Shown in pieces: positions 47,101-57,419 of a stretch of DNA of 64,000 nucleotides; positions within the stretch are counted from its first letter, which is position 1, and each line of letters opens with the position of its first letter. The stretch spans positions 2,117,234-2,181,233 of the forward strand of contig KL647302.1 in NCBI GenBank assembly GCA_000727475.1, written 5' to 3'. The DNA comes from Sarcocystis neurona (Eukaryota; Apicomplexa; Conoidasida; Eucoccidiorida; Sarcocystidae). A program made the position numbers and the translations under genes. The notes under the pieces are model-generated. The model saw only the letters and a list, made by a program, of their open reading frames with translations. It had not been told where the DNA came from and did no database searches.

Positions 47101-49394
47101 GGTCCTAAGACTCCTATCTACTGTCCGTGCGGTGCCTGCCGGTCGTCGGGTGCTGCAGGTGGCGCACTCGCAGAGGCTGCTGCTGCTGAAAGCGACCGCT
47201 CTCGACTTCCGCACGTTCCTCCATACAAAGACGGCAGCTGCTTTCTTCCCTATGCGTTTCCGGTGAGGAGCGAGCACAGACGAAGGGGTCCTACTCAGAG
47301 CAAATGCCAAGCAGACGTGAGAGTTGTGGGTTCTCCATAAAATCTGTGTGAAAGAGGAGGCTTGGTAGTACAGCCGTACGTACGAAAGATGAAGTTCCAC
47401 CCGCGCCCTAGGTGTACGTGTGAATAAAGGTAGGAGCGACGATGTTGACGCGAGGTGTTGTCACTCGCGTGGGCCTTGCAAGTGGTCACAGAGGTGGATA
47501 GAGTAGATACGTACAGGCAAGCGTACTGCCCGTATCCATAAAACACGGAGACAGAAGCACACGAATGACCGCGGAAGAATGCCTGCATAGGTCACACGGC
47601 CAAGTCGACGCATACGACAGGTGAACAGTCGCGCCCACACGACGACGTTTGTAAACTACGTACGGCTGGAGAAATGGTGCACATGTGTGAAGAACTTTTT
47701 TGCTTCTTGATGACGTCTGTGCGTTGCGCAAAGAAGATGTGTTCTTGTGTTGGTGTGGCTTTTGCATTTTGCCCTCCAGCGAAAGACTCCTGCAGTACGT
47801 GGAAGCAGTGCACTTTGATTTGCAGTCTCCCCCGCCGCGTATTCCCCGCAGTTTGCTGCCGGTCGCGTCGCCGCCGCAATCAGCAGCAGAAGTAGCTGCG
47901 GCCGCCGTTGCTGCTCGGAGTGCGGTGGCAGCGTTGAAAGCAGCTATCCTGCCGGGTGGTCGACCTCTGGCAGATAAGTCGTGTCCGACAAGCAGCAGCA
48001 GCTCGACCCTTGCGGCGCGCAGCGGAGGTTCCTCCGCAGCTCTCAGTCGCACAGGCGGCAGTGCGAAGTCAAGCGCGACGCTCGCTGCGGCCGTCGCTGC
48101 AGATGGGTTGCCGCGGTCGCCTGACACTGCAGCACCACCAGTTCTAGAGGGCACAAAAGTGCCGGAGACAGCTGTAGGTGCAGCAGCGAAAGAGGCGCGT
48201 GCGACGGTGGCGTCGAGCGCGTCGTTGCCTTCGCCGACGACTACACAGGGCAGGGCCGCCGCCACCCAGCTAACGAGCGCGAGTGGAAGTAGCTTGTCTC
48301 AAGTTTCTGGTTCGGGAGCAGGGGACGGAGGGGGTACAGCAGCAGGCTTCGTCGCAGCGGATGGGAGTAGTATTAGTGTTGTTACGGGAAAGAAGAGCGG
48401 GATGTCGAAAGTTCCGAAGACACGCGTGCGAAAAAAGGTCTCGTCGTCCGTTGTAGGAGCAGGAAAAGGGACGAATACGTGGCTGCCGCCGCGGGAAGGT
48501 GGGGAGGAGGTAGCAGGAGGAAAGGTTCTCAGGAATGTAGAAACTCCCCCTGGTATCAGGAGAGGCAGCGGAGTGCGAGGAAAAAGCGGAGGCCGAGAGA
48601 TGGTGAGTGAGACGGGAGCTTCAGGAAACGGACGTTCCGCTCATCACAGTCTAAATTCTCTTTCTAGTGTAGGCACTGGTGAGGGGGGGGGATGCAGAAA
48701 CCAAGTTTCAGAGACAGACGCTGTCTCCTTGCACGTCGCCTCCTCCGCTAGTGTCATGGCAGACAATCGGCAACTGCTGCGGCGACAAGAGGCGCGCACC
48801 GCAGTCTTCCCGAGCCGTGGGGAGTCACTTGCAGAACTCTTCGGAATTCCTACTGTTAAAGCGAGTGACGTTGCGACTGCTTCTCCGCAGGAAGCTGATG
48901 AGAGCACGGGCCTTCATCTGAAACCAGACAGCAGTGCTAGTGGCAGCCGCCAAGGCAGTGGTGGAAGTGTCCTCAACACCACCAGCAGCGGCAGTAGAAG
49001 AGGCGTGGCGACGAGCGGATATGGAGAGGTTCGTCAGACGCAGCAGACAGAGGCGGGCGTTGGGTACGCCACTGCAGGTACTACACAGTGGGGAGGGGGT
49101 GTCCTAGCAGGTAATGTTGCAGCAACAGCGGACACACTCATTCGCCAACAGCCGCAACAAATACTGCATCACCAGCAACTTGCAGAGCATTTCCAGAAGA
49201 GTGGACAGCTGGTGCAACAGGATGACGGTTCTTCTGTGACAGGTAACGTCTACACCAACGAGCAGCTCGGGGGATTTGCTCCCGCGGCGGACGAGTTGCC
49301 CTCCGCATTCGGCATTGTGTCAGCAGCAGGCTGCTCCTCTGCAGACGTTGTTATTCCTGAGCTAGAGGGAGAAGGAGAGGAAGACTGTCTGTGA
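34559..49394 (+). CDS. large Gln/Ala-rich protein, candidate TFIID subunit TAF4-like, at least eight exons
   Basis: Exons: 34559-35122, 36420-36961, 39089-40786, 43441-43969, 44469-44618, 45183-45410, 47159-47262, 47780-49394. All junctions are GT-AG and in phase, giving about 1809 aa. The N-terminus is a run of Gln with Pro and Ala. The helical core is split over exons 3 to 7: [20 protein letters not shown], then [51 protein letters not shown] and [20 protein letters not shown]. The order of a basic amphipathic helix pair, an R/K/E coiled region and a basic tail resembles the C-terminal histone-fold and conserved region of TAF4, and Gln-rich N-termini are usual there. That assignment is inference from pattern only. 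The long C-terminal exon is Ser, Gly, Ala-rich with an acidic end ([11 protein letters not shown]). No membrane segment is present, and a nuclear role is likely if the assignment holds. Confidence 0.7.
36420..36961 (+). CDS. TAF4-like candidate, exon 2
   Basis: Acceptor TTTTTCTCAG; 180 codons plus two bases. It starts [20 protein letters not shown], which continues the helical Leu/Arg pattern that ended exon 1, followed by Gln, Glu, Lys-rich and Ala-rich stretches including a Lys-rich run (EKRKKKKKK) that could be a nuclear localisation signal. The donor is CAA|GTGAGA, in phase 2. Confidence 0.75.
37440..37790. repeat. two-copy tandem duplication, unit about 178 bp, in an intron
   Basis: Copy one starts near 37442 and copy two near 37620. 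Each has, in order, a GCTnTGTACGTrTG-type start, a GACAAGA/GGCAAGA purine block, GTGACCTCGCG, a CTCTCTCTAT pyrimidine tract, a TATATACATATATATA tract, and a segment ending in CACCAGGT or CACCAAGT. It lies in intron 2 of the TAF4-like gene. Divergence between copies shows that the duplication is not recent. Confidence 0.7.
38079..38250 (+). CDS. possible cassette exon of the TAF4-like candidate
   Basis: A CAG-dense block reads [19 protein letters not shown] and onward to [10 protein letters not shown] in phase 0, between an acceptor-like GGGTTGTCAG (ending 38078 or nearby) and a donor GAG|GTGGGG. It would join exon 3 only through the alternative acceptor at 39092/39093. Joining it to exon 2 needs a further small exon or a different exon 2 end, neither of which I could place. 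The composition strongly suggests coding on this strand. Confidence 0.4.
39089..40786 (+). CDS. TAF4-like candidate, exon 3
   Basis: 1698 bp after the acceptor CTACTGGTGCAG. It begins with [20 protein letters not shown] and a helical [16 protein letters not shown] segment, then several hundred residues of Ala, Gly, Ser-rich sequence. It ends with the well-formed helical block [19 protein letters not shown] and [20 protein letters not shown]. The donor is TTAG|GTACAG, phase 2. Confidence 0.75.
43441..43969 (+). CDS. TAF4-like candidate, exon 4
   Basis: Acceptor TGCTTGTGTAG. It encodes [20 protein letters not shown] continuing [11 protein letters not shown], a long helix that would pair with the end of exon 3, then a Gly/Ala/acidic linker and [20 protein letters not shown] ending QRESDKLL. 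The donor GTAGGCC is in phase 0. The helix followed by a charged coiled segment is the feature that most recalls TAF4. Confidence 0.75.
44103..44138. repeat. TA microsatellite
   Basis: TATATATACACC followed by TATATATATATATATA in intron 4 of the TAF4-like gene. A similar TA/CATATA tract lies at 44633-44670 at the start of the next intron. Confidence 0.6.
44469..44618 (+). CDS. TAF4-like candidate, exon 5
   Basis: 50 codons in phase 0 at both ends, after acceptor TGCCGTGCAG. It starts [20 protein letters not shown], a basic coiled segment that directly extends exon 4. The donor is GGG|GTACAA. Confidence 0.7.
45183..45410 (+). CDS. TAF4-like candidate, exon 6
   Basis: 76 codons in phase 0 at both ends, between acceptor TTGTGACCTCAG and donor GCCAAG|GTATTT. 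It encodes an Ala-rich helix ([20 protein letters not shown]) and a highly charged helix with [21 protein letters not shown] long CA/TA microsatellite begins 25 bp after its donor. Confidence 0.75.
45434..45628. repeat. CA/TA microsatellite, about 195 bp
   Basis: Nearly continuous CA dinucleotides interrupted by GTATGTATATACATGC and TATATATATATATA segments, immediately inside intron 6 of the TAF4-like gene. Long Thr/His or Val/Cys frames over it are artefacts of the dinucleotide. Confidence 0.8.
47159..47262 (+). CDS. TAF4-like candidate, exon 7
   Basis: Acceptor GTCGGGTGCTGCAG and donor CG|GTGAGG. It encodes [20 protein letters not shown] and a short segment ending FFPMRF. It is the only exon found in the gap that bridges phase 0 of exon 6 to the one-base start of exon 8. 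Confidence 0.7.
47780..49394 (+). CDS. TAF4-like candidate, exon 8 (C-terminus)
   Basis: After acceptor TTTTGCCCTCCAG the chain reads [20 protein letters not shown], then about 500 residues rich in Ala, Ser, Gly, Thr and Gln, with a basic patch around [13 protein letters not shown]. It ends in an acidic tail before TGA (49392-49394). It is a single long open frame and probably disordered. Confidence 0.75.
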
Positions 49395-50380
49395 CTTGGT
49401 GCGGACGGAGAGAAGTGTTTGCCGTGGAGCAGCAGGTCCTGTTTTTGCTCACAGTCCTGTTCTTGGGAGCAGCGTAAGATAGGAAACACTTCTTTCAGTC
49501 GTGTTGAACAGACATCAAGAGGGTTTGTGCCGGTTCTTTTCTGCCGTGGCGTACGACTTCTATTATCTGCAGGGTCGGAAATGACACTGTTCCACTTTTC
49601 CACAGGTGAATGGTGTGGCGCGCGACTGTCGAGTGTATATCGAGTGGATATTGTAACGCGTTCACGTGCACACATTTTCCCAGCGTTGGCGCCTGGACTA
49701 TGTTTGTTGTACCCTACAAAGTCGCAGTATACAGTAGCGCAAGAGCAGGGACTCCTAGGAATGCACAGTTCGTCTTTCTTACACAGTTTTGGGCACCGCT
49801 GCTGAGTGTTACACGTGGTTGTTTCTGGCCTCATGTGTCGCATCTATTTGTGAATAGTGTGTACTTTTTTCCACACCTAGTCGACCCAGAAGTGTGAAAA
49901 ATAAGCAGAAACAACAGGGCATACGGTTCCTGCTACGTGAAGTGTTTTTTTCGCGTGTGCGAGCACGGTGGCGTAAGGGAGAAGTGCTACTGGGGGCCGC
50001 TCACGCTGTTCAGTACTGGGGTACGGGGGGACAGATGCCTACACTTGACAGGCGATGCGGCTTTTGTTCCCTGAGTGAACAAACTCACACGCTGGCATCG
50101 ACGCAGTGATCAACAGCTCACAGGTAGGTACGGGTTTGTCGTTCATCGCGGTTGAACTCGGTAATATGCCGCGTTGATATTCTGCAGTATGTATTTTCAC
50201 TGTGTGCGTGGGGTTGCTCTACACAAACCTTCGTGGCCTAATTTTGCCCACAGAAATCGTGCAGAGGGTCACTTGCACGTACGACGCACTCAGTCAGTTC
50301 CGGCAGTGATTGCGTTAGTGACTCGTTGGTCGACGAGTAAACTGAGAAAACAGGAAGTGCATCAGACAAAATTTGCTGAG
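49395..50380. other. intergenic, 3' flank of the TAF4-like gene
   Basis: No exon, RNA gene or repeat could be supported. Short frames over 49250-49843 on the minus strand are antisense shadows of the last exon and its flank. Confidence 0.45.
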
Positions 50381-50389
50381 ATGGTCTTC

Positions 50390-50765
50390 TTATCCCTTTG
50401 ACTTCATAGGCAGGATGTGGACGCAGACCTTGCAGCTGACAGTACCGAAAACCCATCGAGTGCGAACGTCTGCAACTTCCACCATTTTTTGTGTTCGTTG
50501 GGTAAATGCGCTTCCGCTCCTGCAGCACCGACGAGAACATATTAGGCTTCATGAGGACAGTGTTAGTAGAAAAGTTAGGGTCGAACACCACATCACTGTA
50601 AGCCCGCAGCGCCTTGCTAATTTTTTCTTGACCGGAAAAAAAAAGTTCTGTCAATCGTTTCCTTAGCCGGAGGTACGATCTCGTGCACCGTCTTTTTATG
50701 AGTAGCATAGGCACTGCCCATCCGTACACGATGGCGTAGGGTCCCACTGTATCAATAGGATGCGA
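50390..50765 (-). mobile_element. Ty3/gypsy integrase fragment (end of core and C-terminal domain)
   Basis: An uninterrupted minus-strand frame reads DTVGPYAIVYGWAVP, matching the T-G-x-x-P-x-x-x-V-Y-G-x-x-P motif that follows the integrase core of Ty3/gypsy elements. Next come a basic stretch, then EKISKALRAYSD, DPNFSTNTVLMKPNMF and a basic tail. The second part fits the A-x-x-x-I-x-K-A-Q-x-x-x-A-Y-x-D ... F-x-V-G-D-x-V-L-L segment of the C-terminal domain, with N-T-x-V-L in place of G-D-x-V-L. The frame continues to 50238 without further similarity. No reverse transcriptase, LTR or gag was found around it. It is probably a relic, but it lacks internal stops over this part. Confidence 0.55.
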
Positions 50766-50769
50766 TCGC

Positions 50770-53280
50770 TGACGACAACGTGTGTAACATCGTGTGTGCC
50801 GACAGTAAGGAAATCAGGTAGTGAAGGCCACCATCTACATAATCGGAGACATTCATCGTGGTACGCGGTCACGTTGACACTAGAATTTCATCTAGTCTCT
50901 TCTGGCCGTAAAGTAGAATTTCCCACCTAAGTGTGTCGCAACATCTACAATATGCGCGCACGTCTGCGTATCTATGAATATCCGTAGAACGCAGGCACAC
51001 AGAAGTCCGCATATATACATATATATATAGAGAGAGGAGCTACAGTCGGCTGTTGTTCACTATGCCCCAGAAATCGCCTCAACCAGAAGCGTCCTTATCT
51101 GTCCCCTGTACTGCAACCTACCCGTGCAGGAGGCTTGTTCTACATCCGTTGTTCGACAAAAAGCACCTCTGACGGAGGAAAGAATGCACGTACAATATTT
51201 CGCCTGTGCGAAACCGATTGACTCGGAAGCGCATGACTCAAAAAATTACGCATCGTGTCACCTACGCACAGAAGTGCACATAACCCTGACTTGTGTGTTT
51301 TCGTTCGCGTCGTAGCGCAGATGTATACGGAATTTCAATTTAGTATGGACACGAAGTGTCAAAGCGGAGCGTTCTCCTTTTGACCCTATGACTCGGATTC
51401 TAGAGTGTGTTCAGTACATCACATTAATGTGTACACATACATATGTTCTTCACCGTACGCGTATATTTGACAGTGCACCACCGACTGAGTTGATGAGCAC
51501 GCATACCCGTGTGCAACCTTACATGTGCGACCGGTTGCAAATTTGCCATCACCGTGCAAGACACAAAGAGGGGAATACTCCACATCCGCTTACTTGGTAG
51601 CAGCCAGTTCACTATGAATATCAGGGTGTGTCAAGGAAACATGCACACGTGCAGATGAAATGCCGCGTGAAGATAGGCACAGAACTCCCCTAGCGAGTGG
51701 ATGCATAACGAGAAGAGGAACGTTATCCTATGGAAGAGTCAAAGCGTTAAGCAACACACAGGTCGGCGTTTTACCAAGAGCACTGAATTGAATTGATTTC
51801 ATTTACAGTGTATGTAGGGAGTAGGTCCGGATACTTGGGTCTCCTTTGGATACACATGAACTCGAAGGAGTTCACGTTGGAAGGCAGCTGCACGCTAAAA
51901 TGCTTACACGTTTAGTAGCCGCAGCTCATGTATCCCTTGAACTACACATGACAAGGCTGGGGACGCTTGCTTGTTATTCTTGTGTCACCTACTCTCGTGT
52001 TCCCTGTAAGCTTAACGAGGAAACATGTTCTACATTGTAGGGCGTCAGAACAACATACTTCTCCTCCATTACACAAAGTTACGAGAATGGGACGATGCAG
52101 CCTGTCCTCAACTCCGCCCAACTGGAGCTGGAATGCTGGAACTGGAGTGCTCAAGTTGGCCGCAGGTGAAGACAGACGGCGTCGTCCCACTCTCGCATCT
52201 TCGCGTAATGCATTACGGATTCAGAGGCGGCGAATCGAGTGGATGCCTTTTCGTTTAAACGCAAGCAGCTTGACCGTCGACGCCTGTGAGCAGGAACCGC
52301 ACAGACGTACACGGTTGTACACGCATGGTTGTACTGGTATAAAGATTAACTCTAATGATTCAGACACACTGTGATACGGGTTCGCCTATACAGGAAGTCT
52401 TGACCTACTGAGACCAGCAGAACCGCCAAATAAGTGCCCCTAATGATGGCAATCTCTACGGAACTTGCACGTGACGCCTCTGACAGCAAAGAAAGATACA
52501 GGAATTATCATTACGCCAAGTGACGAAACGCTCTCACAAGAGGAATCCCAACAGTATAGTTTTCACGATTGTGCTTTGCGTACGTGGTTCCGTTGACCTT
52601 GTCATCGTCACAACACGATAAAAGGACTACAGCAGTTCACGTGAATATTTGTCTTGCCCTCTACTTATTTTTGTAATACGAACACATGTCTACCTACCTA
52701 ACTACGTACGTATGTGGTGAGACGTCTTGATCTGCCTTGTGAGTTACTTTCAAATGTGAAACGACACAAAAAGCTATGACGCGCTGCGGCTCATTGTGTT
52801 GCACACACTGCAGCAAGCACGTCTGCACGCAGCAGAAGGGTGACGTCTACTGACTTGACTGCTTCCGATGAGGCAGCACGCATGCAAAGCGTTGAAAACG
52901 GGCCGTACGCGTGAGCGTGTACACATATACACTCTACGCCGATACCAGCTACGCTTTAGTTTGCTGCCCAACGCTGTCTCTCGCTTGCACTGTAGCACGG
53001 TGAACCTTCACATATAAAGAGAAGCGCTAATACAATTTCTTCTGCCATATTTCAAGCTACGAGGAAGTGAAATGTGTCCTGCATATCTCTAGCTATTACG
53101 TGCGTTCTACTCGACGCTCAGTGTATGTGAAACAACCGACAGAACAGCTCAGCAAAGACGGCGACACATAAGGACGACGCTACAGGGGGTTAGGACCCGA
53201 GAGCAAGAAGTATGGCACACACACACGTGTGTCTCTCTCACGAAATCTTGCGAAGCGAGGCACACGAAGTCGCGCTGTGG
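50770..53280. other. gene-poor stretch
   Basis: Contains a short TATA repeat (51010-51030) and scattered short frames. No domain, splice chain or RNA gene could be recognised. Confidence 0.4.
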
Positions 53281-53288
53281 ATTGAACT

Positions 53289-54046
53289 GTGCTACACTCG
53301 CTCGTCTACTGCCAACACGTCAATGCAAACCGATTTGCTTCGCACGCGCTCTGCACTTTCCTACGCCCACTCGCAGATGCGGGTCCACTAAACTCTGATG
53401 CTAGACAACACTGTTCAGCGACTGCACGCAGATGTTGCATCAACTGCACATCCAATACACGCACAAGCAGAACTGTGTCGAGGTACCAAGCCAGGCACTC
53501 AGCGGATGTGTCACGACGCAAGAGGAAAATTGACCTTCTACAGACGTCTTCAAAGCTGAAATGTTCAGGGGCCAAAAATATCTACTTCTGGAGCGGAAAT
53601 TTTCTGCGACTCGAGAAACAAAGGTGGTCTGAGGGGTCTTCCAACAGAACTAGATCCAAGATTTCTAAAAGGGCCAGCCGCTCTGGTCGAAAATTTGCTG
53701 AATGAAGCCTGCACACGGTCTAGTTGAACTGATGCGTCTGAAGCCGTATTTGAGCGTGAGAGTACTTGACTGGAGGGTCGATCCAACACACATTCGGAGT
53801 TGTTGGAATTTTTTCCGGACCGCTGAAGGCGGGTTTCTCGATACATCTCAGTTCGGCGAAACTAGATTTGCCACTCCCACACAAATGCTACCTTTAAATT
53901 CAGCAGAGCCTCTAGGGGCGCTTTTCCAGACGTACGAGACAGACTCGCAAGTCTCTCACGTAAGACGGTTAGATGTGGCGACTGATAATATCAACAGTAC
54001 GAGATGCGCTATACCCTACCAAGCTGTCGAATACAACAAACCTTGA
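53289..54046 (+). CDS. two adjacent plus-strand ORFs, doubtful
   Basis: ORFs 53289-53705 (138 codons, Arg/Ser-rich) and 53702-54046 (114 codons, ending in a Glu/Thr-rich segment with ETRFATPTQMLPLNSAEP) overlap by 4 bp. The second has a protein-like composition but no recognised domain. Minus-strand frames over the same bases are Ser-rich and equally open. They sit just downstream of the coiled-coil gene's last exon, facing it. Coding status is uncertain. Confidence 0.2.
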
Positions 54047-54229
54047 TGCCCTCTCCCGAGTTTTGCTCAACAACGCTGAGTCTTCGAATTATTAAGTTTG
54101 TGTCTACTGTTGTACACAGTTGGATGGTTCTTGTTCTCTTCTTACTTGCTCTTCAGCTTCTCGCCAGTTCTGGTGCACTCAACTACCGCATATTGACAGC
54201 TGCTTCAGAGCAGCTACAGTGAGGCTAAC

Positions 54230-57200
54230 TTACAGATCTTTGCGCAGCGTCGTATCAGAATTAAGGGCTGAAACCATTACAAGCTGACCTGTACCAACCG
54301 AAGGAGAGCAGTCACGCGATTCAGTACCTTCCGTGGTCTTTTGCCTCTCCGGAAGCGTGACAGACAACCCCGCATCATCGCCAGGGTTCGCTGGAAGAAT
54401 CTCTGACGCACTGTGTTGCTGCAGCTGGGCACGGCGTGTACAAATTTCGTCTTCCGCTTTGCGAATGGCTTCCTCTAGTGCTGCAGCCTACGAGACAGGA
54501 AAAATCAAGTTCGCAGTTTGCTCAGAGATGCACGCACGCATATACACATGCATACACACACACAGTTGTGTACGAATATGCACGCACGTGCTGTCGTAGA
54601 GATTTACAAGGGAGACATTTGAGTACTTAGTTACCTTGTCCTTCGAAGCGTCCAACTTCGTGGTGCGCTCCACTCGCAGACGTTGAGACTCGGCACGAAA
54701 TTTGGCGTCGCACTCTGTAACCTAAAGAAGAGTTCACTATTAGAGACACGCAGCTGGCCACCTTCACAGCAGGGCTACCTGTTGCTGCTCCAGTGCGGCT
54801 CTCACGATTGAATGGGGCGCAGTTATCTCCGACACTTTGCTGATATGTTCTGTGTGTAAGGCTGAAGGAAAGGTGAACATCATGCTGACTGAAAGATTCA
54901 GTTACACTGTACAGTTTACCTTTTTTCACTCTATCGTACTTCTCGTCCAGTTCATCCATGAGCGCTTTCTCTTGCTCCTGTACAAAAATAAAGAGTGAAT
55001 CAATTGGGCACAGATGACACATGGACGAAGTGAGTTACATGTTGACTCTTCTTCAAAGCAGCTGCACTCTGCACTTCCTCCAGTTCGTCTCGCTGCTTTG
55101 ATGTTGCCTTCCTCAACCTGTCTTTCATATGTTGTAGCTTCTCTGAAGTTTCACTAAGCCTGTCGCACAGTGTTTTCCCATTCGTTAAAGCAATTCCACT
55201 TGAGAGTTCAGACGTACTCGAGTCTCGCTGTAGATTCCTGTTGGAACCACAGTTTCAAGTTTGTGATGGACTTGTCAAAGTTTTGGTCATCTGCGATGAC
55301 AAAATGAATCCTGCGGGGTGCACTGTGACGTGCAACTCTGAAGCTTCCTAACCGGTCTGCAGTGCACGGCTTTTTCGTTGCAGTTCGGCTAGCGTCTCCT
55401 GTAGCTCAGAGACCCTGGACATTGTGTTCTCCACCTAACACGCAAGACGGTTGGTCTACTAGTAGCAGAAACTTCGACAAAGTACGCCGGCACAGTTCAC
55501 CTGCAAATCTGCCGCTCTTATGTCTATCTTTTGCTCCACTCCGAAGCTCCTCGAAATAGCTACGTTCATCTCGTTCGCCAGTCTGGACAGAGTGTCGATC
55601 TGACAAGCGCGATAACATATGAATGGTGCACGTAGGGTTGAGTAAACACGCACTTTCTCGAACACATCCCTCTCTATGTCCTCCATTGCTGCTTTATTGC
55701 TATCAAGCCTTCCACGACATGCAGCCTGTTGTTGGATAATCGCACTCGTAGAAGTTATCACGTTCTGCTTCTTTGACAGATGCTCCTCGATTTTACATTC
55801 CATATCACGCAGCAGCCTGCAGGCGAGCCGCCACTTTCAGCTTCTGATCGACCGCGTTTTTTTCCGTTGAAGTTCTCACGCATTCAAGTGTTCAAGTTTC
55901 CCATTCAGGAGGGAGATCTGTGTATGGCGCAGGTCGCTCAGATTCAGGCGAGAAAAGAAGTATCCTTCGAACCTCTTTCTGTCTCTCCGGCAATTCTGCC
56001 GCCGACTTATCAATCGACTGCTCGAGAATAATTTTCTCCTCCTTCTGATGCTCTAGCTTCTAGATGCCAAATTAAAACGCATGCCGGCCGTTGCGGGGGA
56101 AACCTGCACACTACCTCTTCCATCGTAGGAAGCTCTTTCTCCACGTCATTCACACGGCTGTCTAACAGCGACAAGCAAAACGCTTGACTGTCTGTTTGAC
56201 ACCTGATCATGCTCAGCGAAGCCCGCTCGCGCTGAAGAGCGTCCTCGAGATCTCTGTATTTTTGCGACAAGCCACCGTCTTCCTCGCGGAGACGTGATGT
56301 TGCGCCTTCAACGTTCAAGAGGTCTTGATTCTGCGCCACAGTCAGGGGACGACTTTAGATTATTTGTTAACGAGATGCATTTACCAGCTTAGCGTGTAGA
56401 GCAATTTGCTCAGCTGCATCTTTTTCTTGTGTGGACCTTAAGCGACCCAGCTCTTCAGACAAAGTGACCAGTTCTGAATTCATCAATTCAAGCTTCTTTT
56501 TTGCGTCTGTCAGTTGTTGCCGCTTTTCGGAAACCTGGAAACGGGCACTGCGTGTAAACTGACTTGTGGCTGCATGAACCACAGCTTTCTACCAATTCCG
56601 ATAACGACTGAAGCGACTCCGCCAAATGTTCTTGTTCATTGTCACGTTGGGAGGCATATACTGTTACGCGCTGAATTTCTCCTTTGAGCTGGAGACAGAA
56701 TCTATGAGATGCTGTTCCCTGCAATTTATCCTTCTTGTCTTTCACCTCTGTCACTCTCTGCTGGACCGCAACCAGACGCTTGTACATTTCTTGCAAATTC
56801 GCTTCGTGCTTTTGTCTGCGGGCGCGAACTGTGTCTCGCGTGTGCAAAAGCGTCGACACCAGGCTCCGAACTTCTGTTACTGTCTGCAACATCTCGTCCA
56901 GCAAAGAATTCAGAGCCACGTTTTCTATTCCCTTCCCGGAACTTCCCCGCAAGAGGCTCTCCAATAAGACCAGAGGGGGCTTGCATGCAGTCTCGAGCGC
57001 ACACTCGAACTTTTCCACATCACGTACGTGCCGCGCGACTTCATGTAGACGCTTCTCAAGGCGCGCCTTCAAAGGGTGAACTGAGGAAAATTGCAAAAAT
57101 TTGCGCTGTGACAAGGAGGTGCGCACAATAACCCTTTACTTTCAACGGCTTTTTGCTTCACTGCGCAAGAAAGAGTTCGAATTTCGGACGCAAGAGAATC

Positions 57201-57365
57201 AACCATCTTCGTGGCTGTACGATAATCCGGCGCGTCTGTTTGTGCGCGCGCCTTTTTCTTCCCGGGCGAAGGACAGGGCAGGGCTTTTAGTGGGGGTGAG
57301 AGAAGGCTTTCGCTCCCTTCTGTCATTGTGGATCTCGCGTGGGCAATTTGACACGGTGAAGGCAT
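54230..57365 (-). CDS. long coiled-coil protein, about 742 aa, fifteen exons
   Basis: Exons: 57365-57140, 57080-56593, 56534-56385, 56330-56115, 56059-55973, 55917-55880, 55816-55654, 55599-55501, 55434-55353, 55290-55218, 55159-55039, 54977-54920, 54861-54779, 54721-54635, 54487-54230. All introns are GT-AG and keep the frame, and most are 40-80 bp. After about 60 N-terminal residues rich in Ser, Pro and Lys, the chain is heptad-like throughout, for example LEKRLHEVARHVRDVEKFEC, KKKLELMNSELVTLSEELGR, EKALMDELDEKYDRVKK and AAALEEAIRKAEDEICTRRA. It ends in an 85-residue exon with a polar tail. No motor, CH or ATPase motif is seen, so a structural role in the cytoskeleton, kinetochore, or microgamete flagellum is possible but not assigned. 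Exons 10 and 11 are the least certain, because another open frame spans their intron. The start ATG (57363-57365) may not be the true 5' end. Confidence 0.72.
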
Positions 57366-57419
57366 CACACAGAACCTTGTAAGTGGCGCTGCGAAACACG
57401 GTTTACTATTCCAATGTGT

